Of a stretch of 64,000 nucleotides of DNA, positions 17,324 to 25,929 are shown one piece after another (positions within the stretch are counted from its first letter, which is position 1; each line of letters opens with the position of its first letter). Position numbers and translations under genes: made by a program. The notes under the pieces are model-generated. The model did not search any database, was not told the origin of the DNA, and saw nothing but the letters and a program-made list of their open reading frames with translations. This stretch comes from an uncultured Porphyromonadaceae bacterium. Lineage in GTDB: Bacteria > Bacteroidota > Bacteroidia > Bacteroidales > Muribaculaceae. Where the stretch lies: contig CANPGB010000007.1 of the NCBI GenBank assembly GCA_947573485.1, positions 59,078 through 123,077 on the forward strand. The letters are read 5' to 3'.

Positions 17324-18733
17324 ATGAAAAAATATATCAAAGCATTAGCGGTGGCAGCCCTCGCCTGCACAGGCGCCATGGCCTTTACAGGCTGCTCCGA
17401 AGAGAAAGTGTACGAAGTGGACATCAACGGTGTGCCCCAGGCTGCCGACTACGCCGATGCCATCACTATCGACGTTGACCAGAATACCAACACTGCATAC
17501 TTCTCATTCTCCGCTCCCGGTGTATATCCCGTGTGGATTATCGACGGCAAGAGCTACAGCAGCGCGCCCTCGTTCTCACGCTACTACCGCAAGGCGGGCG
17601 ACTATCAGGTTGAAGTAAAGATCGGTAATGCCAACGGCATAAGCACCGGCACACTTACCAAGACTTTCACCGTCGACAAAACCATGATGACCGGTTTCGG
17701 CGGCTACGTCTACGAATCTGAAGCCAACCTCTGGCTCAAGGCCACCAAGCAGATCAACAGCTTCTATTACGCTCCCGGATGGGCCCAGCTCCCCGACCCG
17801 ACACACTCTTTCGACGGTGAGACTTTCAATATCGTCCTCCCCGAGGCTACCACCGACCAGTGGCAGGCTCAGGCTCATATCGGCACCGACATCTGCCTCA
17901 ACGAGGGTGAGAGCTACGACGGCTCATTCATCTTCACCGCCACACAGGATATGAACAACATCACCCTCAAGATTCACCCCGAGGGTGACGACGACGTCGC
18001 TCACTCATTCTTCTTCAACCAGAAGATCAACGTCACCGCCGGTGAGCCCATCACCTACTGGTTCAGCGACCTCACTGCCGTGGTGCCCATGAACAACCTC
18101 GTGTTCACCTTAGACTTCGGCGGCAACCCCGCAGGCATCGAAATCAACGTTGAGAACTTCGTGCTCAAGAGCCACTCCTACGACGACGGCACCGAGCTCC
18201 CCGTCCTCCCCACCACTCCCGAGCCCACTTGGGTGGCTGTCGACAGCCCCGAGAACCCCGAGAACCTCTGGAACGGTATCAGCTACACCAACTCCTTCAA
18301 CTACGCTCCCGGCTGGGCTCCCATCGCCGACCCCGTGGTGACCGATAACGGCGGCAGCTACACCATTACCCTCCCCGAAGCTACTTTCGAACGCTGGCAG
18401 GCTCAGGTGCTCTTCAACACCGACCTCGCTATCGCCGACCCCACCGTGGCATACGACTTCTGCTGCACCGTTGAGAGCAACGTCGCTCTCGGAGCTGCAA
18501 TGTTCAAACTCGTGCAGACCGACGAGAGCACCGAGGTGAAACACGATAACAACTTCTTCTTTGCCGAGGAAGTTCCCGTGAACGACGGCGTTACCAAAGT
18601 ATGGATGGCAAACTGCCTCCCCAACGAGGGCACGGCCATGCACGCTGTATCGCTCGTGCTCGACTTCGGTGGTAATCCCGCAGGCACTGAGATTACCGTA
18701 AGCAATATAATACTACAGGTTCACCACGATTGA
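17324..18733 (+). CDS. Surface glycan-binding lipoprotein with tandem carbohydrate-binding domains
   Basis: A 469-residue lipoprotein (lipobox ending TGC at residue 24) in the SusE/SGBP position. After a PKD-like N-terminal domain (residues ~35-115) come two homologous domains of about 165 residues. Both contain SFxYAPGWA, then LPEATxxxWQAQ, and end in LDFGGNPAGxEI; the copies start near residues 125 and 310. This internal duplication suggests two glycan-binding sites (CBM4-like fold suspected). It probably holds beta-glucan at the surface for SusCD. No catalytic motif seen. A strong terminator follows. Confidence 0.8.
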   Translation: MKKYIKALAVAALACTGAMAFTGCSEEKVYEVDINGVPQAADYADAITIDVDQNTNTAYFSFSAPGVYPVWIIDGKSYSSAPSFSRYYRKAGDYQVEVKIGNANGISTGTLTKTFTVDKTMMTGFGGYVYESEANLWLKATKQINSFYYAPGWAQLPDPTHSFDGETFNIVLPEATTDQWQAQAHIGTDICLNEGESYDGSFIFTATQDMNNITLKIHPEGDDDVAHSFFFNQKINVTAGEPITYWFSDLTAVVPMNNLVFTLDFGGNPAGIEINVENFVLKSHSYDDGTELPVLPTTPEPTWVAVDSPENPENLWNGISYTNSFNYAPGWAPIADPVVTDNGGSYTITLPEATFERWQAQVLFNTDLAIADPTVAYDFCCTVESNVALGAAMFKLVQTDESTEVKHDNNFFFAEEVPVNDGVTKVWMANCLPNEGTAMHAVSLVLDFGGNPAGTEITVSNIILQVHHD

Positions 18734-18745
18734 TGGACCATACTG

Positions 18746-18788
18746 GCACGCGGTCCGGTTATCGCATTGACGGGCCGCGTGCTTTTTT
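18746..18788 (+). terminator. Terminator after the glycan-binding protein
   Basis: Stem 18746-18756 with 18772-18782 (GCACGCGGTCC against GGGCCGCGTGC, one G.T pair), followed by six T. It splits the locus into a susCD-SGBP unit and an enzyme unit. Confidence 0.85.
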
Positions 18789-18817
18789 CAAAAATCACGT
18801 CTCTTACTTTTAATTAG

Positions 18818-19948
18818 ATGTACTATAACGTATTTGCACCTTTTGCTGCTGCAATGCTCATGGCCGGAGCCGTGGCCTGCTCGGGCGGCAGCGACAGCCC
18901 CGAACCGGCACCCTCGGCCGTGGCTGCCTCGGTAGAAACTATTGACTTTGATACCGAGGGTGGCACAAAAACTTTTACTGTAACCGCCAACGGCGAGTGG
19001 GATGCCGCAACTACCGACGCATGGCTGCGCCTTGCAAAGACCGGCACTACAAGCACTTCGGGCTCCGTGGAGCTCACAGCGGCCGCAAACCCCGACCGCA
19101 AGGAGCGCACAGGCTCGATAACCCTGATGTCGGGCTCGGCGCGTGCTACAGTCTCGGTAACGCAGGCAGGCAAAGCCGCTCAGCCTGTAGACCCCACTAT
19201 CACCGTCCCCGAAGGTTATGAGCTGGTGTGGAACGATGAGTTCGACGGCGCCGCTCTCGATGCCGCATCGTGGACTCACGAGGTGCAAGGCCCGGGATGG
19301 GTCAACAACGAGCTGCAGACCTACGTCAACGGCTCTTTCAACGGTTCGCCCGTAACCGAAGTTTCCAATGGAACATTAAAGATAAACTGCTTCAAGCAAG
19401 CCGGTAAGGTTTACTCCGGCCGCATATACGCCAATGTGAAGAGCGGCTGGAAATACGGCATATTTGAAGCACGCATAAAGCTTCCCAAAGGTCGTGGTAC
19501 TTGGCCTGCCTACTGGATGATGCCCGTCACCGTCGACTGGGCTAACGAGGGGTGGCCGCGCTGCGGCGAAATCGACATCATGGAAGAGGTGGGTTACAAC
19601 CCCGACTATACCTCTTCATCGATTCACTGCGACGCCTACAACCACGTGAAAGGCACTCAGAAAACCGCCGAACGTCTCACTCGCGGAGCGCAGGAAGATT
19701 TCCACATCTACCGCCTGGAGTGGACCGAAGACTATATTCGCACATATGTCGACGACGTGCGACTTCTCTCCTTCAACAACGACAAGACCGGCAACGTGGC
19801 AACATGGCCGTTCTCAAAACCCTTCTACCTCATACTCAACCTCGCATGGGGCGGTGACTGGGGCGGAGCTCAGGGCGTTGACGAAAGCGTCCTCCCCGCA
19901 ACTATGGAGGTAGACTATGTGCGCATTTTCCAAAAGACAGCAAACTGA
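18818..19948 (+). CDS. GH16 endo-beta-glucanase (laminarinase-type) lipoprotein with BACON domain
   Basis: A 376-residue lipoprotein; lipobox Cys is residue 21. Residues ~35-120 look like a BACON domain (TVTANGEWDAATTDAWLRL ... RTGSITL). The GH16 domain starts at YELVWNDEFDG (about residue 134) and holds the catalytic motif EIDIMEE: nucleophile Glu251, Asp253 and acid/base Glu256. The extra Met in the motif is typical of laminarinases and mixed-linkage glucanases. WPAYWMMP and LILNLAWGGDWGG line the cleft. It likely makes the first surface cuts in beta-1,3-glucan. First gene of the enzyme operon; TACTTTTA about 13 bases upstream may be a weak promoter. Confidence 0.93.
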   Translation: MYYNVFAPFAAAMLMAGAVACSGGSDSPEPAPSAVAASVETIDFDTEGGTKTFTVTANGEWDAATTDAWLRLAKTGTTSTSGSVELTAAANPDRKERTGSITLMSGSARATVSVTQAGKAAQPVDPTITVPEGYELVWNDEFDGAALDAASWTHEVQGPGWVNNELQTYVNGSFNGSPVTEVSNGTLKINCFKQAGKVYSGRIYANVKSGWKYGIFEARIKLPKGRGTWPAYWMMPVTVDWANEGWPRCGEIDIMEEVGYNPDYTSSSIHCDAYNHVKGTQKTAERLTRGAQEDFHIYRLEWTEDYIRTYVDDVRLLSFNNDKTGNVATWPFSKPFYLILNLAWGGDWGGAQGVDESVLPATMEVDYVRIFQKTAN

Positions 19949-19965
19949 CTGAAACATAAACCGAA

Positions 19966-21219
19966 ATGAAACAACTGTCCATTATCGCATCTCTCTTCAT
20001 TGCCGGGGCTGCACTCACCGGTTGCGCCTCTAAAGAGGCTGCCCAAGCACCCGAGCAAGCCTTCGTAACTGTTTCGGGGCACGACCTGATCGCCCCCGAC
20101 GGCTCAAAGCTTTTCATCAAAGGCACAAACTTAGGCAACTGGCTCAACCCCGAAGGCTATATGTTCGGCTTCTCGAAAACCAACTCGGCACGCATGATCA
20201 ACGAAATGCTATGCCAAATGGTGGGTGAGGACGCTGCCGCCGACTTCTGGAAAGATTTCAAGGATAACTACATTACCCGCGACGACATCGAGTTCATTGC
20301 CTCGACCGGAGCAAATACCGTGCGCCTGCCGTTCCACTACAAGCTCTTTACCGATGAAGACTATATGGGACTGACAGCTGCCCAGGACGGATTCGCCCGC
20401 GTCGACAGCGTGGTGGAGTGGTGCCGCGACAACGGCCTCTTCCTTATCCTTGACATGCACGACGCCCCCGGCGGACAGACAGGCGATAATATCGACGACA
20501 GTTACGCATACCCCTGGCTCTTCGAAAGCGAGCGCGCCCAAAACCTTTACTGCGACATTTGGGGCCGCATAGCCCAAAAGTATAAAGACGAGCCCGTGAT
20601 TCTCGGCTATGAGCTTATCAACGAGCCCGTGGCACCTTATTTCGGCGACAAGCTCCCCGAGCTCAAGGCCGCTCTCGAACCCGTGCACAAAAAGGCCGTG
20701 GACGCCATACGCGAGCACGACAACAACCACATAATACTCCTCGGCGGTGCCGTGTGGAACTCCGATTTCAGCTGCTTCAACGACTGGAACTACGACGATA
20801 AACTCATGTACACCTGCCACCGCTACGGCGGCGACCCCACTGCCGAGGCTATCGACAGCTTCATTGCTTTCCGCGACTCCACCGGCCTCCCCATGTACAT
20901 GGGCGAAATCGGCCATAACACCGACGAGTGGCAGTCGAAGTTCTGCGACGTTCTCATCGACAATAATATAGGTTATACTTTCTGGCCCTACAAGAAGCTC
21001 GACGGCTCGTGCATGATGGGCATAGAGCGCCCCGAAGCGTGGCAGGCTGTGGTAGATTTTGCCGAGAGCGACCGCAGCTCATACACACGCATACGCGAGA
21101 ACCGCCCCGACACGGCTCTCACACGCCATGCTCTCAGGGAGTTCATCAAGAACTCCCGCACCGCAAACTGCGTGCCTCAGAAATCTTACATCCAATCTAT
21201 AAAGCTTAATATCGACTGA
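19966..21219 (+). CDS. GH5-family glycoside hydrolase lipoprotein
   Basis: A 417-residue lipoprotein with lipobox Cys20. The GH5 barrel begins at KGTNLGNWLNPEGYMF (about residue 52). The acid/base is Glu220 in ELINEP and the nucleophile Glu314 in YMGEIG; other conserved residues are NTVRLPFHY and the HRYGG motif. The NLGNWL opening recalls exo-beta-1,3-glucanases of GH5 rather than cellulases, which would fit the neighbours, but the subfamily cannot be fixed by eye. Its start lies 17 bases after the GH16 stop and its stop is 7 bases from the next start, so it is in one operon. Confidence 0.88.
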   Translation: MKQLSIIASLFIAGAALTGCASKEAAQAPEQAFVTVSGHDLIAPDGSKLFIKGTNLGNWLNPEGYMFGFSKTNSARMINEMLCQMVGEDAAADFWKDFKDNYITRDDIEFIASTGANTVRLPFHYKLFTDEDYMGLTAAQDGFARVDSVVEWCRDNGLFLILDMHDAPGGQTGDNIDDSYAYPWLFESERAQNLYCDIWGRIAQKYKDEPVILGYELINEPVAPYFGDKLPELKAALEPVHKKAVDAIREHDNNHIILLGGAVWNSDFSCFNDWNYDDKLMYTCHRYGGDPTAEAIDSFIAFRDSTGLPMYMGEIGHNTDEWQSKFCDVLIDNNIGYTFWPYKKLDGSCMMGIERPEAWQAVVDFAESDRSSYTRIRENRPDTALTRHALREFIKNSRTANCVPQKSYIQSIKLNID

Positions 21220-21226
21220 TTCTCCC

Positions 21227-23461
21227 ATGAAAAAACTTGCAATAATAGCCATGGCAGCCCTCCTTGCCCTCCCGGCAGCTGCCATACCCAAGAAAAGACC
21301 CGTATACACCGACCCCTCGGCTCCAATAGAGCAGCGCGTTGAAGATGCTCTCTCGCGCATGACACTCGAGGAGAAGGTGGCAATAATACATGCACAGTCA
21401 AAATTCTCGTCGGCAGGTGTGCCGCGCCTCGGTATTCCCGAATTATGGACCACCGACGGCCCCCACGGCATACGCCCCGAGGTGCTCTGGGACGAGTGGG
21501 ACCAGGCCGGCTGGACTAACGACTCCTGCGTGGCCTTCCCCGCACTTACCTGTCTTGCAGCCTCGTGGGACCCCGAAATGGCGCTCATGTACGGCACTGC
21601 AATCGGTGAGGAAGCCCGCTACCGCGGCAAGGACGTGCTCCTCGGCCCGGGCGTTAACATCTACCGCACGCCTCTCAACGGTCGCAACTTCGAGTACATG
21701 GGCGAAGACCCCTATCTCGCCTCGAAAATGGTGGTGCCCTATGTGCAGGCGCTGCAGAACAACGGCGTGGCTGCCTGCGTAAAGCACTACGCGCTCAATA
21801 ACAATGAGGTCAACCGCCACACCACCAACGTTATCCTCGACGACCGCGCTCTCTACGAAATCTACCTCCCCGCTTTCAAGGCTGCTGTGCAGGAGGGGGG
21901 GGCATGGTCGATAATGGCCGCCTACAACCTCTACGGCGACGAGCACCTCTGCCATAACAAACGCATGCTCAACGACATCCTCAAAGGAGAGTGGGGCTTC
22001 GACGGCGCCGTAATCAGTGACTGGGGCGGTGTACACGACACCCCGCAGGCTATTGCCAACGGCATGGACCTCGAGTTCGGCTCGTGGACAAACGGCCTCT
22101 CGGCAGGCACACGCAACGCCTACGATAACTATTTCCTCGCCAAACCCTACCTCGACCTCATCCGCAGCGGTAAGGTTGGCACCGACGAGCTCGACGACAA
22201 GGCTCGCCGCGTGCTCCGCCTCATATTCCGCACCGCCATGGACAGCAAATATGGCTACGGCTCGCTCTGCTCCGACGAGCACTACGCCATTGCCCGCCGC
22301 ATCGGCGACGAAGGCATCGTGCTCCTCAAAAACGACAAGGCCACACTGCCCGTCGATGTCGCCAAGGCAAAGAAGATTCTCGTCGTGGGCGAGAACGCCA
22401 TAAAGATGATGACCGTGGGCGGTGGCTCTTCCTCGCTCAAGGTCCAGCATGAGATTTCGCCCCTCGACGGCCTCCGCGCCGCCGTCCCTGCCGATGTAAC
22501 CGTTGACTTTGAACGCGGTTATGTAGGCGACGTCACCGGCGAATACAATGGCGTCACCACCGGCCAGAACCTCGCCGACAGCCGCTCGCCCGAGCAGCTC
22601 ATAGCCGACGCTGTGGCAAAGGCTGCCGACGCCGACTTCGTAATCTTCTTCGGCGGTCTCAACAAGAGCGCCGGTCAGGACTGCGAGGACGCCGACCGCG
22701 CGGGTCTCGAGCTCCCCTACGGCCAGGATGCCGTCATCGAGGCTCTCGCCGCCGCCAACCCCAACTTTGCCGTGGTAAATATCTCGGGCAACGCCGTGGC
22801 TATGCCCTGGGTGAAGAAAGTGCCCGCCATTGTGCAGGCATGGTTCCTCGGCTCCGAGGCCGGCAACTCAATTGCCGACGTTCTCCTCGGCGCTGTCAAT
22901 CCCTCGGGCAAGCTCCCCATGACCTTCCCCGTGGCTCTTGCCGACAACGGCGCCCACGCCACCGGCAGCTACCCCGGTGTCAAGCGTGCCGACAGCCACA
23001 TAGTCGACCTCGAATATAAAGAAGGCATACTCGTGGGCTACCGCTGGCACGACACCAAGAAAGTAAAGCCCCTCTTCGCTTTCGGCCACGGCCTGAGCTA
23101 CACCGACTTTGCCTACGGCAAGGCTACTGCCGATGCCACAGAAATGGCAGCCGACGGCACCATTACAATCACCGTTCCCGTTACCAACACAGGTGCCCGC
23201 GAGGGCGAGGAAGTGGTACAGCTCTACATCTCCGACCCCAAGTGTACCGTGATGCGCCCCGCCAAGGAGCTCAAAGGCTTCGCCAAACTCAAACTCAAAC
23301 CCGGCGAGACACGTGAGGCCAAGTTCACCGTTAAGGCCGACGACCTCTCATATTTCGACGCCGACAAGCATGAGTGGGTGGCCGAGCCCGGCCAGTTCAT
23401 CGCATCGGTGGGCGCTGCCTCCGACGATATCAAGTCAACACTGAAATTCAACCTTAAATAG
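21227..23461 (+). CDS. GH3 beta-glucosidase, periplasmic
   Basis: A 744-residue enzyme with a plain signal peptide (no lipobox Cys), so probably periplasmic. The GH3 N-terminal barrel has the nucleophile Asp265 in VISDWGG, with FEYMGEDPYL and CVKHYALNN binding-site blocks. The second alpha/beta domain starts near residue 350, and a fibronectin III-like domain ends the protein (LFAFGHGLSYTDFAYG onwards). It likely trims imported gluco-oligosaccharides to glucose. A run of eight G at 21895-21902 lies within the gene; the frame is intact here. The next GH3 gene starts one base after its stop. Confidence 0.93.
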   Translation: MKKLAIIAMAALLALPAAAIPKKRPVYTDPSAPIEQRVEDALSRMTLEEKVAIIHAQSKFSSAGVPRLGIPELWTTDGPHGIRPEVLWDEWDQAGWTNDSCVAFPALTCLAASWDPEMALMYGTAIGEEARYRGKDVLLGPGVNIYRTPLNGRNFEYMGEDPYLASKMVVPYVQALQNNGVAACVKHYALNNNEVNRHTTNVILDDRALYEIYLPAFKAAVQEGGAWSIMAAYNLYGDEHLCHNKRMLNDILKGEWGFDGAVISDWGGVHDTPQAIANGMDLEFGSWTNGLSAGTRNAYDNYFLAKPYLDLIRSGKVGTDELDDKARRVLRLIFRTAMDSKYGYGSLCSDEHYAIARRIGDEGIVLLKNDKATLPVDVAKAKKILVVGENAIKMMTVGGGSSSLKVQHEISPLDGLRAAVPADVTVDFERGYVGDVTGEYNGVTTGQNLADSRSPEQLIADAVAKAADADFVIFFGGLNKSAGQDCEDADRAGLELPYGQDAVIEALAAANPNFAVVNISGNAVAMPWVKKVPAIVQAWFLGSEAGNSIADVLLGAVNPSGKLPMTFPVALADNGAHATGSYPGVKRADSHIVDLEYKEGILVGYRWHDTKKVKPLFAFGHGLSYTDFAYGKATADATEMAADGTITITVPVTNTGAREGEEVVQLYISDPKCTVMRPAKELKGFAKLKLKPGETREAKFTVKADDLSYFDADKHEWVAEPGQFIASVGAASDDIKSTLKFNLK

Positions 23462-23462
23462 C

Positions 23463-25742
23463 ATGAAGAAAAACTTATTGATAGCGGGCCTCGTGTGTCT
23501 GGCGGCTGCCGGCTGCCAGAAGAGCGCCGACACGCCGACGGCTGAGATGGACGCCTTTATCTCCGACCTCATGGGCCGCATGACCCTCGACGAGAAGCTC
23601 GGCCAGCTCAACCTCGTGGCAGGCGGCGACATCACCACGGGCGACGCCATTAACAGCCCCATAGGCGCTGCCGTGGCCGAAGGCAAGCTCGGCGGCACAT
23701 TCAACATAAAAGGCGCTCAGAAAATTTATGAGCTGCAGCGCCTTGCCGTCGACAGCACACGCCTCGGCATACCCCTGCTCATAGGCATGGACGTTATCCA
23801 CGGTTATGAGACCGTATTCCCCATACCCCTCGGCCTCTCCTGCTCATGGGATATGGAGGCCGTGGAGCGTTCGGCTCAGATTGCCGCCAAAGAGTCGGCC
23901 GCAGCCGGTATAAACTGGACTTTCAGCCCTATGGTCGACATCAGCCGCGACCCCCGCTGGGGACGTATGTCGGAGGGCGCAGGCGAAGACCCGCATCTCG
24001 GTTCTGAAATAGCCCGCGCCATGGTGCGCGGCTACCAGGGCTACCTCTCCTCGCCCGACAATATCCTTGCCTGCGTCAAGCACTTCGCCCTCTACGGTGC
24101 CCCTGATGCAGGCCGCGACTACAACACCGTCGACATGAGCCGCAACCGCATGTACAATGAGTATTTTGCCCCTTATAAGGCTGCCGTCGATGAGGGCGCA
24201 GCTACCGTTATGACCTCCTTCAACACCGTCGACGGTATTCCCGCCACTGCAAACAAGTGGCTCGTTACCGATGTGCTCCGCGACCAGTGGGGCTTCGACG
24301 GCATGGTGGTCACTGACTACGGCTCCATTGCCGAAATGGCACCCCACGGTGTGGCCGGTCTTGCCGACGCCTCGGCAATGGCGCTCAACGCAGGCACCGA
24401 CATGGACATGTGCTCCTTCGGCTTCATCAGCACACTCAAAGAGAACCTCGACAATGGCAAAGTGTCGCAGAAAACTATCGACGAGGCCGTGCGCCGAATC
24501 CTCGAGTGCAAATACAAGCTCGGCCTCTTCGACAACCCCTACAAATACTCCGACACCCTCCGCGAGGCTCGCGAGATCTACACCCCCGAGCACCGCGCAG
24601 AGGCACGCCGCATAGCTGCCGAGACCTTCGTGCTCCTCAAGAACGAAGGCAATGTGCTCCCCCTCGCCAAGAAAGGCCGCGTGGCCGTCGTTGGTCCTAT
24701 GGCCGACAACGCCCTCAACATGCCCGGCACATGGTCGGTGGCCGCCGCTCCCGCCAAATATAAGTCGGTGCGCCAAGGCATTGCCGACGCCCTTGGCGCT
24801 GACGGCAGCGTGCTCTACGCCAAGGGTGCCAACTTCTACTCCGACAAGGCCATGGAAGACGGCATCTCGCCCAACGGCTCTACCCGCGACCCCCGCTCCG
24901 ACGCCGAGCTCCTCGCCGAGGCTCGCCGCGTGGCCGCCCAGGCCGATGTCATTGTGGCTGCCGTAGGTGAGGCCGCCGAGATGAGCGGTGAGTCGGCGTC
25001 GCGTACCGACCTCACCCTCCCCGCCAACCAGCGCGCCCTCCTTGAGGCTATGCTCGCCACCGGCAAACCCGTGGTGATGCTCAACTTCTCGGGTCGCCCC
25101 ACCGTAATGGTGTGGGAGGCCGCCAATGTGCCCGCGATTCTCAACGTATGGTCGCCCGGCTCTGAGGGAGCCGACGCAATTGCCGACGTTATTTTCGGCG
25201 ATGTCAACCCCTCGGGCAAACTCTCAGCCACCATGCCTGCCAATGTCGGCCAGGTTCCTATCTACTACAACCACCTCAACACAGGTCGCCCCGAAGACCC
25301 CGCCAACCCCAACTTCCAGCGTTACCGCTCGAATTACATCGACTCCACCAACGAGCCCCTCTATCCCTTCGGCTACGGTCTGAGCTACACCGACTTCGAT
25401 TACAGCAATCTGCGCCTCGACTCTGAGAGTATGAACGCCGACGGCACTATCAACGCCACCGTTACTGTGAAGAACACCGGCAGCCGCCCCGGCACCGAAG
25501 TGGTGCAGTTCTATATCCGCGACCTCTTCGCATCGGTTGCCCGCCCGGTAAAAGAGCTCAAGCACTTTGAGCGCGTGAGCCTCGAACCCGGCCAGAGCGC
25601 CGACGTCACTTTCGCTATCACCCCCGACGCTCTGAAATTCTACAACGCCGACCTCGATTTCGTGGCCGAGCCCGGCGACTTCGTGGTAATGGCAGGCCCC
25701 GACAGCCGCCGACTCCTCGAAAAGCAGTTCAAGCTCCTGTAA
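23463..25742 (+). CDS. bglX: GH3 beta-glucosidase lipoprotein, BglX-type
   Basis: A 759-residue lipoprotein (lipobox Cys18). It has the BglX pattern: MTLDEKLGQLNLV, IPLLIGMDVIHGYETVFPIP, SPMVDISRDPRWGRMSEGAG, CVKHFALYG and nucleophile Asp285 in VVTDYGS. The C-terminal domain (YPFGYGLSYTDFDY and following) is fibronectin III-like. BglX-type enzymes release terminal glucose from beta-linked oligosaccharides. Last gene of the enzyme operon; only one base separates it from the preceding GH3, and the two differ enough in sequence to suggest complementary linkage preference. Confidence 0.93.
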   Translation: MKKNLLIAGLVCLAAAGCQKSADTPTAEMDAFISDLMGRMTLDEKLGQLNLVAGGDITTGDAINSPIGAAVAEGKLGGTFNIKGAQKIYELQRLAVDSTRLGIPLLIGMDVIHGYETVFPIPLGLSCSWDMEAVERSAQIAAKESAAAGINWTFSPMVDISRDPRWGRMSEGAGEDPHLGSEIARAMVRGYQGYLSSPDNILACVKHFALYGAPDAGRDYNTVDMSRNRMYNEYFAPYKAAVDEGAATVMTSFNTVDGIPATANKWLVTDVLRDQWGFDGMVVTDYGSIAEMAPHGVAGLADASAMALNAGTDMDMCSFGFISTLKENLDNGKVSQKTIDEAVRRILECKYKLGLFDNPYKYSDTLREAREIYTPEHRAEARRIAAETFVLLKNEGNVLPLAKKGRVAVVGPMADNALNMPGTWSVAAAPAKYKSVRQGIADALGADGSVLYAKGANFYSDKAMEDGISPNGSTRDPRSDAELLAEARRVAAQADVIVAAVGEAAEMSGESASRTDLTLPANQRALLEAMLATGKPVVMLNFSGRPTVMVWEAANVPAILNVWSPGSEGADAIADVIFGDVNPSGKLSATMPANVGQVPIYYNHLNTGRPEDPANPNFQRYRSNYIDSTNEPLYPFGYGLSYTDFDYSNLRLDSESMNADGTINATVTVKNTGSRPGTEVVQFYIRDLFASVARPVKELKHFERVSLEPGQSADVTFAITPDALKFYNADLDFVAEPGDFVVMAGPDSRRLLEKQFKLL

Positions 25743-25769
25743 ATAAACCCTCTCCATCGCAAGGTTTGC

Positions 25770-25813
25770 CAACCCCGGCTCCGTGGCGCTCCGGCGCTGC
25801 CGTGCCGGGGTTG
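25770..25813 (+). terminator. Hairpin after the glucan operon
   Basis: Arms CAACCCCGGC (25770-25779) and GCCGGGGTTG (25804-25813) form a perfect 10-bp stem with a GC-rich loop. There is no immediate T-run (a T-rich stretch starts 14 bases later), so termination is likely but not certain. Confidence 0.55.
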
Positions 25814-25833
25814 TCGGCTAAAGAAATTTTTTG

Positions 25834-25842
25834 TAACTTTGC
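25834..25842 (+). promoter_or_regulatory. lysS promoter
   Basis: TAACTTTGC with TTG 23 bases upstream at 25811: a full Bacteroidetes promoter. Transcription should begin near 25846, giving an 84-base leader. Confidence 0.7.
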
Positions 25843-25850
25843 CGTTAATA

Positions 25851-25898
25851 GCGGCCATATGGCCGCCGCAGTGCCTGAAGAACATCGCTTTTTCAGGC
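25851..25898 (+). promoter_or_regulatory. Structured leader of lysS
   Basis: A perfect 16-bp palindrome (25851-25866, GCGGCCATATGGCCGC) is followed by a hairpin with arms GCCTGAA (25873-25879) and TTCAGGC (25892-25898). Both lie between the promoter and the lysS ATG. No known riboswitch family recognised. Confidence 0.4.
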
Positions 25899-25929
25899 CT
25901 AATCACTTGATAATAAAACAGTATAATAT

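Noticed and set aside
25851..25898. The lysS leader as a T-box riboswitch
   Set aside because: No T-box sequence, specifier loop or antiterminator is visible, and the leader is too short.
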